Origin: Candidatus Eisenbacteria bacterium
GTDB taxonomy: Bacteria; Eisenbacteria; RBG-16-71-46; JASEGR01
Reading direction: 5' to 3'
DNA length: 45,430 nucleotides
Assembly: GCA_030017955.1 (NCBI GenBank)
Contig: JASEGR010000014.1
Span: 1 to 45,430, forward strand
How positions within the stretch are numbered: the first letter of the stretch is position 1; each line of letters starts with the position of its first letter. The position numbers were made by a program, and so were the translations under genes. This document shows, one piece after another, positions 25,293 through 34,819 of this stretch. Under the pieces are notes generated by a model. That model was not told where the DNA came from. It searched no databases and saw only the letters and a program-made list of their open reading frames with translations.

Positions 25293-27218
25293 ATGGAGTT
25301 CAGGTTAAGCCCCTCGCAGCTTGAGGCAGTGACGTACAATCAGGGGCCTCTTCTCGTGCTGGCGGGCGCCGGTTCGGGGAAAACGAGCGTACTTGCGGCA
25401 AGAGCAGCCCATCTCGTCCACCAACTCTCCGTTGCTCCATCTGAGATTCTTGCTTTCACGTTCACGAGAAAAGCAGCGCGTGAAATGTTGGAACGGATAT
25501 CCTCTTCTCTTGGAGAAAAGATGGGTGACATGTGGATCGGCACCTTTCACTCAATCTGCCTTCGAATCCTGAGGGCCCATGCATCAAGAATTGGCCTCAG
25601 ACCCAATTTTGTTGTCTATGACCGGAAGGATAGCTTTTCGGTTCTGGACGAGATCATCTCTAACCTCGGTCTCCCGTCAAAGGTGTACAGTCCTCAGGTC
25701 GTTGGGGACAGGATAAGCTCGGCAAAGAACGCCATTGTCTCTCATGAGGAATACCTGAGAATCGCATCTACCCAGTATGAGAAAGATATTGCAGCCATAT
25801 ACAGGGCATATGACAAAGCACTTCTTGCGAGAAATGCTCTCGATTTCGATGATATCCTGCTTGCGACCGTTTCACTTTTCGATCAGGTTCCAGCCGTAAA
25901 GGACGATTATGCGCAGCGCTTCAAGCATGTCCTCGTTGATGAATACCAGGATACGAACTGCATTCAGTTTGAGTTGATCCGGAAGCTTTCGCACATCCAC
26001 AGGAATGTCTGTGCGGTAGGTGATGACGACCAGTCCATTTTCGGATGGAGAGGTGCTGAGCTCGGAAATATTCTGTCTTTTGAAGAGAAGTTTCCCGGTG
26101 CGAAAGTGGTCAGACTCGAGGAGAATTTCCGGTCAAGCCGGAAGATAGTCCTGGCAGCGAAAGAAGTGATACGCAACAACAGCAAAAGAAAAGGCAAGTC
26201 CATGTGGACTAAGAATGAAGAAGGGGAGCCGGTTTCGCTCTTCATAGTGAATGATGGAGACCAGGAGGCAGAATGCATTGCTGGAAAGGTCCGGGACGAA
26301 TGGTCCAGGCACAGAAGCTTCGGCCAGATATCAATTCTCTACAGAACCAACGCCCAATCCAGGGCGATTGAGAATGCGCTCTTCAAGAGCAGGATACCCT
26401 ATGAAATAGTTGCCGGGCTCTCCTTCTACGAAAGAAAAGAAGTGAAGGACCTCATTTCATATCTGAGAATCATCGCCAACCCGCTTGATGACGTAAGCCT
26501 TCTAAGGGTATTGAATGTCCCGCAGAGAGGCATCGGAAAGACAACTATTCAGAAGCTGAAGGAGTTTTCCAAGGAGAAGAATATTCTGCTCTTTGAAGCC
26601 CTGAGGCAGGTTCGCTCTGTTGATGGCATTGGAGAGAAAGCCAAAAAGGCAATCGGGTCCTTCGTCGGTCTGGTTGACGGCCTCGCTGCACACGGCAACG
26701 AAGGTGTCTGCGGCCTCATGAAAGCCGTGGTCGAGAGTACCGGTTATCTTGAGTATGTTTCGAAAGAGGGGGAGGAGAGGCTTGAGAACGTCGAAGAGCT
26801 CTTAAGGGCGGCTGAGAAATGGGACCAAGATAGCGAGACGCGCGATCTGATCTTGTTTCTCCAGGAGCTTTCGATTATGTCTGATGTCGATACATGGGAG
26901 GAAAGTAGTGACAGAGTGAGCCTGATGACTGTACATTGTGCGAAAGGGCTTGAATTCTCGGTCGTTTTTATCGCCGGAGTCGAAGAGGGCATCTTCCCGC
27001 ATGCTTCCTCTCTTCTTGAAAAGCATGAACTCGAGGAGGAGAGAAGGCTTTTTCACGTTGCGCTGACGAGAGCAAAAGAGAAAGTGTACCTTTTCTCAGC
27101 AGTGGGAAGGAAATGGACTAAGTCGGATGGAGTGATATCAAGATTCGCCCGGGAAATTCCGAAAGAGGTTCTCGTCGTTGGCGACTTGGTCGGTTACGCT
27201 TACAGAGGGAGATTCTAG
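25293..27218 (+). CDS. UvrD/PcrA/Rep-type superfamily 1 DNA helicase
   Basis: A 3'-5' helicase of DNA repair and replication restart. Motifs in order: Walker A GAGSGKT with Lys30, FTFTRKAAREM (Ia), VDEYQDTN (II), GDDDQSIFGWRGAE (III), LEENFRSS (IV), VSLMTVHCAKGLEF (V) and EEERRLFHVALTRAKEKVY (VI). At 641 residues it is shorter than the usual 720 or more and lacks most of the extended C-terminal tail, so I do not choose between PcrA, UvrD and Rep. It starts two bases after the previous stop and ends directly at gatC. Confidence 0.95.
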   Translation: MEFRLSPSQLEAVTYNQGPLLVLAGAGSGKTSVLAARAAHLVHQLSVAPSEILAFTFTRKAAREMLERISSSLGEKMGDMWIGTFHSICLRILRAHASRIGLRPNFVVYDRKDSFSVLDEIISNLGLPSKVYSPQVVGDRISSAKNAIVSHEEYLRIASTQYEKDIAAIYRAYDKALLARNALDFDDILLATVSLFDQVPAVKDDYAQRFKHVLVDEYQDTNCIQFELIRKLSHIHRNVCAVGDDDQSIFGWRGAELGNILSFEEKFPGAKVVRLEENFRSSRKIVLAAKEVIRNNSKRKGKSMWTKNEEGEPVSLFIVNDGDQEAECIAGKVRDEWSRHRSFGQISILYRTNAQSRAIENALFKSRIPYEIVAGLSFYERKEVKDLISYLRIIANPLDDVSLLRVLNVPQRGIGKTTIQKLKEFSKEKNILLFEALRQVRSVDGIGEKAKKAIGSFVGLVDGLAAHGNEGVCGLMKAVVESTGYLEYVSKEGEERLENVEELLRAAEKWDQDSETRDLILFLQELSIMSDVDTWEESSDRVSLMTVHCAKGLEFSVVFIAGVEEGIFPHASSLLEKHELEEERRLFHVALTRAKEKVYLFSAVGRKWTKSDGVISRFAREIPKEVLVVGDLVGYAYRGRF

Positions 27219-27503
27219 ATGGCAGTCTCTACCAAAGATGTGATTCATGTCGCCCGGCTTGCAAAAATCTCCTTCACCGGCGAGGAAATTGAGCAACTTG
27301 TCAAGGAACTGAATTCTGTTCTTGAGTACATGGAGATGATTTCCAAGCTTGATGTTGGATCGATCCCGCCGACCTCTTACGTTCATAAGCCTGTCCCTCA
27401 CGTGCGAAGCGACGAGCCGAAACCCTCACTTCCGGAAGGCGAGGCGATACGGCTTGCTCCAGATTCCGGGAAAGGATGCTTTAAGGTCCCGAGGGTCGTG
27501 TAA
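27219..27503 (+). CDS. gatC: Asp/Glu-tRNA amidotransferase subunit C
   Basis: GatC is the small clamp subunit of the GatCAB amidotransferase, which converts Glu-tRNA(Gln) or Asp-tRNA(Asn) to the amidated forms. The 94 residues have the standard VIHVARLAKI N-terminus, a helix ending in LEYMEMISKLDV, and the RSDEP segment that wraps around GatA. The ATG directly follows the helicase stop. gatA and gatB follow, giving the complete enzyme. Confidence 0.96.
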   Translation: MAVSTKDVIHVARLAKISFTGEEIEQLVKELNSVLEYMEMISKLDVGSIPPTSYVHKPVPHVRSDEPKPSLPEGEAIRLAPDSGKGCFKVPRVV

Positions 27504-27519
27504 AGAGATCCATTCTGCC

Positions 27520-28998
27520 ATGAATGAAGATATTCATTATCTGCCGGCCCACAGCATCAGAGAGCTTCTCAAGAGCCGGAATATTGGAGCCGAGGACGTG
27601 GTAGGCGCATCCGCGCGCAGAATCGGGAAATTCGATTGCAGGGTCCGGGCATACCTGAGTGCCATTACGGAGCAGGCGATCAGCGCTGCAAGGGCAATCG
27701 ACAGAGGTTCTGTCAGCGCAAGTGACGGGCTTCTCTCTGGGGTGCCTGTCGCCGTAAAGAACAACATCTGCACGAAGGGAATCGAAACCAACTGCGCATC
27801 AAGAATCCTCGAGGGCTACATTCCTCCGTATGATTCAACGGCTGTCCAGAGACTCAAGGCGGCCGGAGCAATCCTGATTGGAAAGACCAACCTTGATGAG
27901 TTCGGAATGGGCTCATCGACCGAGAATTCGGCGTTCTTCCCGACCAGAAACCCTTGGAATCTCGACAAAGTCCCGGGAGGTTCATCCGGAGGCTCGGCGG
28001 CAGCGGTTTCCGCCGGAATGGCCACCGTCGCGCTTGGTTCGGACACAGGCGGTTCAGTCAGGCAGCCGGCAGGGTTCACAAACCTGTTTGGTCTTAAGCC
28101 AACTTATGGCGCTGTTTCGCGGTACGGACTTGTTGCATTTGCATCGTCACTCGACCAAATAGGAATCTTTTCGCGTGACATTGAGGACTGTGCGACTGTC
28201 TTCAACCTTATTTCCGGCTATGATCCCATGGATTCAACATCTTCGACTCTGACCAGGCCGGTTTCAATGGAGGAGATAAAGAAGGGGCTCGACGGCGTGA
28301 AGTTTGGAATCCCGGAGAGCTTCCTTGAAGAAGGGGTCAACGAGGAAGTGTCGAGCTGCTTTGAAAAAGCAGTCTCGGCTCTTGAGTCGTTGGGCGCCAG
28401 GGCTGAGCGGATTGAGCTTCCAAATCTCAAGTATTCAGTTGCAAGCTACTATCTTGTCGCGAACGCAGAAGCATCTTCGAATCTTGCCAGATATGACGGT
28501 ATCAGGTATGGAAAAAGGGCTGCGCACTACAGTGATATTTCCGACATGTACGACAAAACGAGAACAGAAGGCTTCGGGAGAGAAGTGAAAAGAAGGATCA
28601 TGCTTGGCACTTATGCTCTGAGCTCCGGCTATTACGACGAATACTATCTGAGGGCGCAGAAGGTTAGAACTCTGATAAAAGCTGATTTCGAGGCGGCTTT
28701 CAAGAAGGTCAATGCCGTTCTTATGCCCACGTCGCCGACACCTCCATTTGGGTTTGGAGAGAAGCTCGTCGATCCGCTTTCAATGTACCTCTCGGACATT
28801 TTCACTCTTGCGGTCAACCTGAGCGGCATACCTTCGATCTCTTTTCCTTCCGGGTTCTCAGCCGAAGGCCTTCCCGTAGGAACTCAGGCGATTGGGCCTT
28901 CATTTTCCGAAGAATTGATATTCAGGATTGCATATAATTTTTCCGAGAAGTGCGGATTTCACAACAAGAGGCCGGAGCTTGAAAAACAGTTCAAGTGA
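27520..28998 (+). CDS. gatA: Asp/Glu-tRNA amidotransferase subunit A
   Basis: GatA is the glutaminase subunit, an amidase-signature enzyme that releases ammonia from glutamine for GatB. The catalytic triad is visible as Lys80 (VAVKNN), the cis-Ser155 region (GGSSGGSAAAV) and nucleophile Ser179 (TGGSVRQPAG), within one residue of the numbering in the Staphylococcus enzyme as I recall it. The product from ATG at 27520 is 492 residues. An in-frame start at 27349 exists but lies inside gatC and would add 57 residues of no resemblance to the family. It overlaps gatB by 20 bases. Confidence 0.97.
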   Translation: MNEDIHYLPAHSIRELLKSRNIGAEDVVGASARRIGKFDCRVRAYLSAITEQAISAARAIDRGSVSASDGLLSGVPVAVKNNICTKGIETNCASRILEGYIPPYDSTAVQRLKAAGAILIGKTNLDEFGMGSSTENSAFFPTRNPWNLDKVPGGSSGGSAAAVSAGMATVALGSDTGGSVRQPAGFTNLFGLKPTYGAVSRYGLVAFASSLDQIGIFSRDIEDCATVFNLISGYDPMDSTSSTLTRPVSMEEIKKGLDGVKFGIPESFLEEGVNEEVSSCFEKAVSALESLGARAERIELPNLKYSVASYYLVANAEASSNLARYDGIRYGKRAAHYSDISDMYDKTRTEGFGREVKRRIMLGTYALSSGYYDEYYLRAQKVRTLIKADFEAAFKKVNAVLMPTSPTPPFGFGEKLVDPLSMYLSDIFTLAVNLSGIPSISFPSGFSAEGLPVGTQAIGPSFSEELIFRIAYNFSEKCGFHNKRPELEKQFK

Positions 28999-30436
28999 GT
29001 ACGAAGCAATAATCGGGCTCGAAATCCACGCGCAACTTCTGACACAGTCTAAGCTATTCTGCTCGTGCGGGACAAATTTCGGTGAGCCGCCAAACTCGCA
29101 GGTGTGCCCTATCTGTCTTGGTCATCCTGGAGTACTTCCGGTCCTGAACGAGAAAGCTGTCGAACTTGCGATCAGAGTGGCGCTTGCAGCTTCAACTACC
29201 ATCAGGAAAGAGAGCATCTTTGCAAGAAAGAACTATTTCTATCCCGACCTTCCCAAAAGCTATCAGATTTCACAGTATGAGAAACCGCTTGCTGAGAATG
29301 GAATCCTGGAGGCCGAGGTCGACGGAGAAGCGAGGACAATAGGTTTGAAGAGGATTCATTTGGAAGAAGATGCCGGCAAATCATTTCATCCGGAAAAAGA
29401 CGAAGATGAGCAGTTTACATTTGTCGACCTTAATAGGTGTGGAGTTCCCCTCATTGAGATAGTGACTGAGCCTGACATCCGCTCGCCGAAAGAGGCACAT
29501 TCATATCTTTTGTCTCTGAAGCAGCTCCTTGAGTTCCTCGAAGTCTGCGATGGAAACATGGAGAAGGGGAGTCTGAGGTGTGACGCGAATGTCTCCGTCA
29601 GACTCAAAGGTGAGCGGGAAATGGGCACAAAATCAGAGATAAAGAACATAAACTCCTTCAAAGGAGTTGAGAAAGGCCTGAGTTTCGAAATCGAGAGGCA
29701 GATAGAGCTTCTGAAACGGGGAGAAAGGGTGAAGCAGGAAACACTTCTCTGGGACCCGGTGAAAGAGGTATGCCTCCCGATGCGCAGCAAGGAGGAGGCG
29801 CACGATTACAGATATTTCCCCGAGCCGGATCTGCTTCCACTCGTCATAAGCGGTGAAATGGTTGAAGAGATCAGGAAGGGCCTCCCGGAGCTTCCGAATG
29901 AAAGACGGAAGAGATTCATCAGGCAGTACGGACTGCCGCAGCACGATGCCTGGCTCCTCACGTCCGTGAGATCGCTTGCTGATTATTATGAAGCGGTAGT
30001 CTCAGAGTGCGGTGATGCAAAGACCGCAAGCAACTGGATAATGACCGAAGTCTTGAGAATAGTCTCCGAGAAAGCCGGTGATATCAGCTCCTGCCCAATC
30101 TCGAGTCACTCTCTTTCCGAGCTAATCCTCCTTCTCAAGGACGGGACCATAAGCGGAAAGATTGCCAAGACTGTCTTTGAAGAGATGGCAAAGACCGGAA
30201 AAGGACCGAGGTCGATAGTAGAAGAGAAAGGTTTTGTCCAGGTGACCGATGAAGAACAAATCAGAGAATTCATATTGTGCGTCTTGAAGGAGAATCAGGA
30301 GATTGTCACGGAATACCTTGGAGGAAAGTCGAAATCATTCACATTTCTTGTAGGGCAAACAATGAAACTCTCGAAGGGCATGGCAAACCCCGAGCTTGTG
30401 AACAGGATTCTCAGAGAGGAGCTTTCAAAACCTTGA
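28979..30436 (+). CDS. gatB: Asp/Glu-tRNA amidotransferase subunit B
   Basis: GatB activates the misacylated tRNA with ATP and transfers ammonia. The 485-residue product has IGLEIHAQL, a four-cysteine zinc site (CSCG and CPICLGHPG), and RKNYFYPDLPKSYQISQYE in the cradle domain, plus the helical and YqeY-like C-terminal tail. TTG at 28979 is chosen because upstream sequence is gatA coding and the conserved region begins at once. The ORF is open upstream, but a longer start would add unlikely residues. Confidence 0.96.
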   Translation: MKNSSSEYEAIIGLEIHAQLLTQSKLFCSCGTNFGEPPNSQVCPICLGHPGVLPVLNEKAVELAIRVALAASTTIRKESIFARKNYFYPDLPKSYQISQYEKPLAENGILEAEVDGEARTIGLKRIHLEEDAGKSFHPEKDEDEQFTFVDLNRCGVPLIEIVTEPDIRSPKEAHSYLLSLKQLLEFLEVCDGNMEKGSLRCDANVSVRLKGEREMGTKSEIKNINSFKGVEKGLSFEIERQIELLKRGERVKQETLLWDPVKEVCLPMRSKEEAHDYRYFPEPDLLPLVISGEMVEEIRKGLPELPNERRKRFIRQYGLPQHDAWLLTSVRSLADYYEAVVSECGDAKTASNWIMTEVLRIVSEKAGDISSCPISSHSLSELILLLKDGTISGKIAKTVFEEMAKTGKGPRSIVEEKGFVQVTDEEQIREFILCVLKENQEIVTEYLGGKSKSFTFLVGQTMKLSKGMANPELVNRILREELSKP

Positions 30437-30452
30437 GGAAAAGGAGAGACTC

Positions 30453-31722
30453 ATGAAGTTCAAGTACGGCAAAGGAGTCAGAAATCTTGAGCTTCCGCCG
30501 GATGCGAAAATTGAGAAAATCGAACCAAGGCCGCTTGAGCCAATCCTTGACCTCGAGGAAGCACTCACTGCCTCACTTGATTCGCCAATAGGCAGCGCGC
30601 CTCTAAAGGATTTTGCTGCAGGCAAGAAGAAGCTCGCCATTATTGTCCCTGACAAGACCCGGTCTGCGGGAACAACCGAATTCATTCCGCTTCTCGTGAA
30701 GTATCTGAAAACGTGGGCAAAGAGCAAGATTGATATTTCTCTTCTTGTCGCAAACGGAATGCACGTGAAGGCAACCGATGATGAACTCGGCAGGCTCCTG
30801 ACCCCTGAGGTGAGAAAAGAATACAAGGTGGTTCAACATGACGCTGGCGACCTATCATCCATGGTTACGCTGGGGATGACGTCGCGCGGAACCCCCCGTC
30901 ACGGTGAGCAAAATAGCGGCGGACGCGGACGGACTCATACTCACCGGTTCAATAACCTTCCACTACTTTGCCGGATTCACTGGCGGAAGGAAGACCTTTC
31001 TTCCAGGCATTGCTTCGAAGGAGAGCATTGTCGCAAACCACAAACTAACCGTGAGCGGCGAGAAGGGAAGGGGCGGCACCTCGATGACCGGTATTTTGGA
31101 TGGGAATCCCGTGCACGAAGACATGATAGAAGCGGTAAGATTCGCGAAGCCGGCGTTTCTTGTAAACACAATAACGAACGCAGAAGGGCGCATTGCGCGG
31201 TTCTTCTGCGGCAACGTTGAGACGGCGCACAGAGATGGAAGCAAGAAGGTCATGGAGGTTTTCTCAACGAAGCTGAAAAGAAAAGCAGACATGGTGGTTG
31301 CAAGCTGCGGAGGATTTCCAAAAGACATGAACTTTATCCAGGCTCACAAGGCATTGCACCATGCGTTTCAGTCTGTCAAAGAGGGGGGCACGCTCGTCTT
31401 GGTGGCTGAATGCAGTGAAGGAATCGGTTCAGAGGCATTCCTCCCGTACTTTCAACTTGCGAACTCAGGTCAGATCAGGGAGTCGTTGATGCAGGAATAT
31501 ACTCTGAACGGCCACACTGCACTGGCAACTCTTGACAAAGCCGAAAGATGCAGCATTGTGCTTCTCTCGGAACTTGACAGCGATGTTGTCGCGTTAATGC
31601 GAATGGAATCTGCAAAAAGTCCTGAAGAAGTCATAGAGAAAGCGACTGCTTCACTCCCCGAAAAATCTCTGGTATATGTCATGCCAGAAGCAGCATTGAC
31701 GTTTGTTTCAAACGAGTCCTGA
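30453..31722 (+). pseudogene. larA: LarA-family (nickel-dependent lactate racemase-like) gene with a frameshift
   Basis: Two overlapping frames together encode a full-length LarA/DUF2088 protein of about 420 residues. Frame one (30453 to about 30897) covers the N-terminal half with PDKTRS and GMHVKATDDEL (His104), ending LGMTSRGTP. Frame two then continues VTVSKIAADADG and HYFAGFTGGRKTFLPG, where the family has its nickel-pincer His and Lys, and ends at 31722. Removing one C from the six-C run at 30892-30897 restores G-T-P-V-T-V-S. It is either a disabled gene or a sequencing error in a homopolymer. No larB, larC or larE cofactor genes are nearby; the true substrate may not be lactate. Confidence 0.88.
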
Positions 31723-33026
31723 TGAAAAAGAAAAAACTTCTCGTTGTCGGCGGTGGTGGACGGGAACATGCTGTCTCGTGGCTGCTATCGAAGAGCGCGC
31801 TTGTTGAGAAGCTCTACTTTGCGCCGGGAAATGCCGGCATGGCAAAGCTGGGAGAATGTGTGAAAATCGCGGCTAACGATACCGGTTCTCTTGTTCAATT
31901 CGCGAGAGAGAGGGAGATTGACTTAACCTTCATCGGCCCGGAAGAACCTCTTGTAATGGGAATTGTTGACAGATTCACCGAAGCAGGGCTCAGGGCTTTT
32001 GGGCCCACCAAAGAGGCATCGCGCCTTGAAGGAAGCAAAGTGTACGCGAAGGAATTCATGAAAAGGCACGGCATACCGACTGCCCAGTTTCAGGTCTTCG
32101 ATTCGTACGAAGAAGCTCTGGGGGCCCTGGCGGGGAATCGCGGCAGGACTGTGGTCAAGGCAGATGGTCTTGCTTACGGCAAGGGAGTAGTCGTCGCGGA
32201 ATCTCCGGACGAAGCCAGAGATGCGATCCGTCACATGATGGTGGAGAAGAAATTCATGACCTCTGGAAATAGAATCGTGATTGAGGAATTCCTTGAAGGG
32301 GAAGAAGTTTCGATAATTGCTCTCACTGATGGAGAGATATTCCTTCCTCTTGTCCCTTCTCAAGATCACAAAAGGGCGTTTGATGGCGACAGAGGGCCGA
32401 ACACCGGCGGCATGGGCGCCTACGCGCCTTTTCACTTTGCCGAGTCAGGTGAGCTTGAAAAGGAAGTCTATGAGATTCTCTCAAGAACCGTGGCGGGACT
32501 AAGGGAAGATGGAGTCTGCTACAAGGGCGTCATATACTGTGGGCTTATTCTCACCAAGTCCGGTCCTCGGGTACTTGAATACAATTGCAGACTCGGAGAT
32601 CCGGAGGCACAGGCGATCCTCCCTCTCCTTAAGGATGACTTGCTTCACGTTCTGGATGCCGTCGTTGAGGGAAAGGGGCTGCCGCAATCCCTGACATGGG
32701 AAGATGGATTCTGTGTGGCAGTTATGATTGCATCAGGTGGCTACCCTGGGAGCTATTCCACGGGATTTCCCATCGATGGGATTGAGGAAGCAGAACGAGG
32801 GGGTGCGCTTGTCCTGCACGCCGGAACGGGACTTGAAAAAGGAAAAACCGTGACGAAAGGCGGAAGAGTTCTTTCCGTTTGCGCAAAAGGGAAGACCCTG
32901 TTTGAAGCTCAGAAGAATGCCTATGAAGCCTGCTCAAAGATCAGTTTCAAAGGAGCGTTTTGCAGGACCGACATTGCCGGAAGAGGGATTGACAGAGAAG
33001 CGCAGCTCAATCTGAGGAAGGGGTGA
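31722..33026 (+). CDS. purD: Phosphoribosylamine-glycine ligase
   Basis: PurD forms GAR from phosphoribosylamine, glycine and ATP in purine synthesis. The 434 residues begin with LLVVGGGGREHAVSWLL, have FIGPEEPL, KADGLAYGKGV, EEFLEGEEVS and DHKRAFDGDRGPNTGGMGAYAP in the ATP-grasp core, and EYNCRLGDPEAQ, the metal-binding segment. The ATG overlaps the last base of the upstream stop. purE follows with a four-base overlap, a small purine operon. Confidence 0.97.
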   Translation: MKKKKLLVVGGGGREHAVSWLLSKSALVEKLYFAPGNAGMAKLGECVKIAANDTGSLVQFAREREIDLTFIGPEEPLVMGIVDRFTEAGLRAFGPTKEASRLEGSKVYAKEFMKRHGIPTAQFQVFDSYEEALGALAGNRGRTVVKADGLAYGKGVVVAESPDEARDAIRHMMVEKKFMTSGNRIVIEEFLEGEEVSIIALTDGEIFLPLVPSQDHKRAFDGDRGPNTGGMGAYAPFHFAESGELEKEVYEILSRTVAGLREDGVCYKGVIYCGLILTKSGPRVLEYNCRLGDPEAQAILPLLKDDLLHVLDAVVEGKGLPQSLTWEDGFCVAVMIASGGYPGSYSTGFPIDGIEEAERGGALVLHAGTGLEKGKTVTKGGRVLSVCAKGKTLFEAQKNAYEACSKISFKGAFCRTDIAGRGIDREAQLNLRKG

Positions 33027-33514
33027 GGCAAATGGCTCGGCCTCCAATTGGAATTGTCTACGGCAGCAAGTCTGACCGGACCGTTATGAAAGAGTGCAGG
33101 AGGGTTCTGACGCATTTTGGGGTGAGGGCTGAGGAGATGGTTGCCTCGGCCCACAGGTCGCCCGGAAAAGTAAGAGAATATGCCATCTCGGCCAGAGAGA
33201 GGGGAATAAAGGTAATCATTGCAGGCGCGGGGATGGCTGCGCACCTTGCAGGGACGATCGCATCTGAAACCACGCTTCCTGTCATCGGTGTTCCTCTCGA
33301 TGCATCACTCGGCGGACTTGATTCACTTCTCTCGACGGTTCAAATGCCGTCCGGTATTCCGGTTGCGGCAGTCTCGGTTGGAAAAGCAGGAGCACGAAAT
33401 GCTGCATTGCTCGCGATCGAAATAATCTCGCTCGAAGATGAGAAGCTGGAGAAGAAGCTTGTACGATTCAGGGAGAAGTTGAAGAACTCTTCGTGGGATG
33501 AAATGGGATTCTAG
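33023..33514 (+). CDS. purE: N5-carboxyaminoimidazole ribonucleotide mutase
   Basis: Class I PurE rearranges N5-CAIR to CAIR in purine synthesis. The 163 residues show GIVYGSKSD, SAHRSPGKV with the catalytic His, IIAGAGMAAHLAGTIA and VPLDASLGGLDSLLS, which fit the microbial mutase. GTG at 33023 overlaps the purD stop as GTGA; ATG at 33032 is three codons later and equally credible. PurK, which supplies the substrate, is not in the window. Confidence 0.96.
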   Translation: MRQMARPPIGIVYGSKSDRTVMKECRRVLTHFGVRAEEMVASAHRSPGKVREYAISARERGIKVIIAGAGMAAHLAGTIASETTLPVIGVPLDASLGGLDSLLSTVQMPSGIPVAAVSVGKAGARNAALLAIEIISLEDEKLEKKLVRFREKLKNSSWDEMGF

Positions 33515-33544
33515 TCTTTCTATCGCCGATTGCGGTCTCCAGAC

Positions 33545-34213
33545 ATGACTCGCGCTCAGACACCACAGACAAGAGTAATCAAGGCCGACCCCGAAGCACC
33601 GGAAGCAGAGGCAATAGAGAGAGCTGTCTCTGTTCTTAGGACCGGCGGAGTTCTCGCGCTTCCGACGGACACCCTCTACGGTCTAAGCGCATCTCTCTCG
33701 ATGACAGACGCGATCCGGAGAATCATCGCGCTCAAGAAAAGGGATGCAAAAAAGCCGTTTATTCTGCTCGTGGGAGAACGAGACTGGGTATCGCGATACG
33801 TGAAAGCCGTGACTCCGGAAGCAGAAGCCCTTATGAAAGGTTTCTGGCCCGGGCCTCTGAGTCTCATTCTCTCTCCGCAGGATGACCTTCCCTCCGAGGT
33901 AAGAGAAAGAGACGGGATAGCGCTCCGGCAGCCATCAAGCAAGCTCTGCCTCTCGATTCTCGAATTGCTTGGTGAAGGAATGGTCTCGACCAGCGCTAAT
34001 GTGTCCGGCTCTACTCCCCCGCGTACATGCAAGGAGGTTCTCAGGAATTTCGAGACCGGAATCGACCTTGTGATTGACGGAGGAATATCCCCGCAGGCTC
34101 TCGCCTCGACAGTTGTGGACGTCAGAATCTCGCCTCCATCAATCATCAGAGAAGGAGCGATTCCCGCGCAGAGGATTACGGCGCTCCTCAAGCAGTCAAG
34201 GCACTCTGCATAG
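33545..34213 (+). CDS. L-threonylcarbamoyladenylate synthase (TsaC/Sua5 family)
   Basis: The enzyme makes threonylcarbamoyl-AMP for the t6A modification at position 37 of ANN-decoding tRNAs. The YrdC fold shows LALPTDTLYGLSA, KKRDAKKPFILLV, FWPGPLSLIL, GIALRQPSS and STSANVSG in order. At 222 residues it has no C-terminal Sua5 domain, so it is the short TsaC/YwlC form. ATG at 33545 is preferred to an in-frame TTG at 33530. It follows purE by 30 bases. Confidence 0.93.
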   Translation: MTRAQTPQTRVIKADPEAPEAEAIERAVSVLRTGGVLALPTDTLYGLSASLSMTDAIRRIIALKKRDAKKPFILLVGERDWVSRYVKAVTPEAEALMKGFWPGPLSLILSPQDDLPSEVRERDGIALRQPSSKLCLSILELLGEGMVSTSANVSGSTPPRTCKEVLRNFETGIDLVIDGGISPQALASTVVDVRISPPSIIREGAIPAQRITALLKQSRHSA

Positions 34214-34288
34214 TCATTGACGCAAGGGGATTTGCCTGCTTTCTCCTTGACAGCAGGCATACAGGGACTTAGGATAACTGCCGGAAAA

Positions 34289-34819
34289 ATGCGAACGTTG
34301 AAAGTCCTTTTTGTCTGTACTGGGAATACATGCAGAAGTCCGATTGCCGAAGGTATTCTTAGGAAGCTCTGTTCCGAGCGCAGGATCAAGGAAGTTGAAG
34401 TCAGGTCTTGCGGAACGATAGCTGCTCTTGGAAGTACGGTCCCTCCAATTGCCTTAGAGGTCGCGAAGAGAAGACAAATCGACCTTTCCGGGCACAGATC
34501 AGCTCCGCTTACGAAGGAGCTTATCGAAGGCTCTGATGTGATTCTGGGGATGGACGAGTCACATGTTGAGAGGGTAATTGAACTGGTTCCCGGGGCAAAG
34601 ACAAGAGCATTCCTTCTGAGCGAATTCTGCGGTGGCTGTGTGCCCTCTCGACGGGATATTGTTGATCCGGCAGGAGGGCAAGAGAGAGCTTATGAGGAAT
34701 CGTTAACAATGATTGAGAGTCTTGTGAATAAGTCTCTCGAGCTTCTGACCAGAATGGTTCGGGAAAAGGATGGGAAAGGAGAGAAGGGAGCATGGAAAAA
34801 GCAAGCAAAATCTGGATGA
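34289..34819 (+). CDS. Low-molecular-weight protein-tyrosine/arginine phosphatase
   Basis: A cytosolic phosphatase of the LMW-PTP/arsenate-reductase fold. The P-loop CTGNTCRS at residues 10-17 has catalytic Cys10 and Arg16 in the Cx5R pattern, and the late general-acid Asp is in VDPAGG. The Thr in place of the usual second-position residue and the Sua5 neighbour recall YwlE-type arginine phosphatases, which often sit next to ywlC, but specificity is not proven. ATG at 34289 gives 176 residues; the open frame extends to 34217 without a good start. The C-terminus overlaps ilvE by 28 bases. Confidence 0.9.
   Translation: MRTLKVLFVCTGNTCRSPIAEGILRKLCSERRIKEVEVRSCGTIAALGSTVPPIALEVAKRRQIDLSGHRSAPLTKELIEGSDVILGMDESHVERVIELVPGAKTRAFLLSEFCGGCVPSRRDIVDPAGGQERAYEESLTMIESLVNKSLELLTRMVREKDGKGEKGAWKKQAKSG

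Noticed and set aside
27349-27519. Upstream start extending gatA by 57 codons
   Set aside because: Lies in gatC and translates to residues unlike GatA; ATG at 27520 fits the family.
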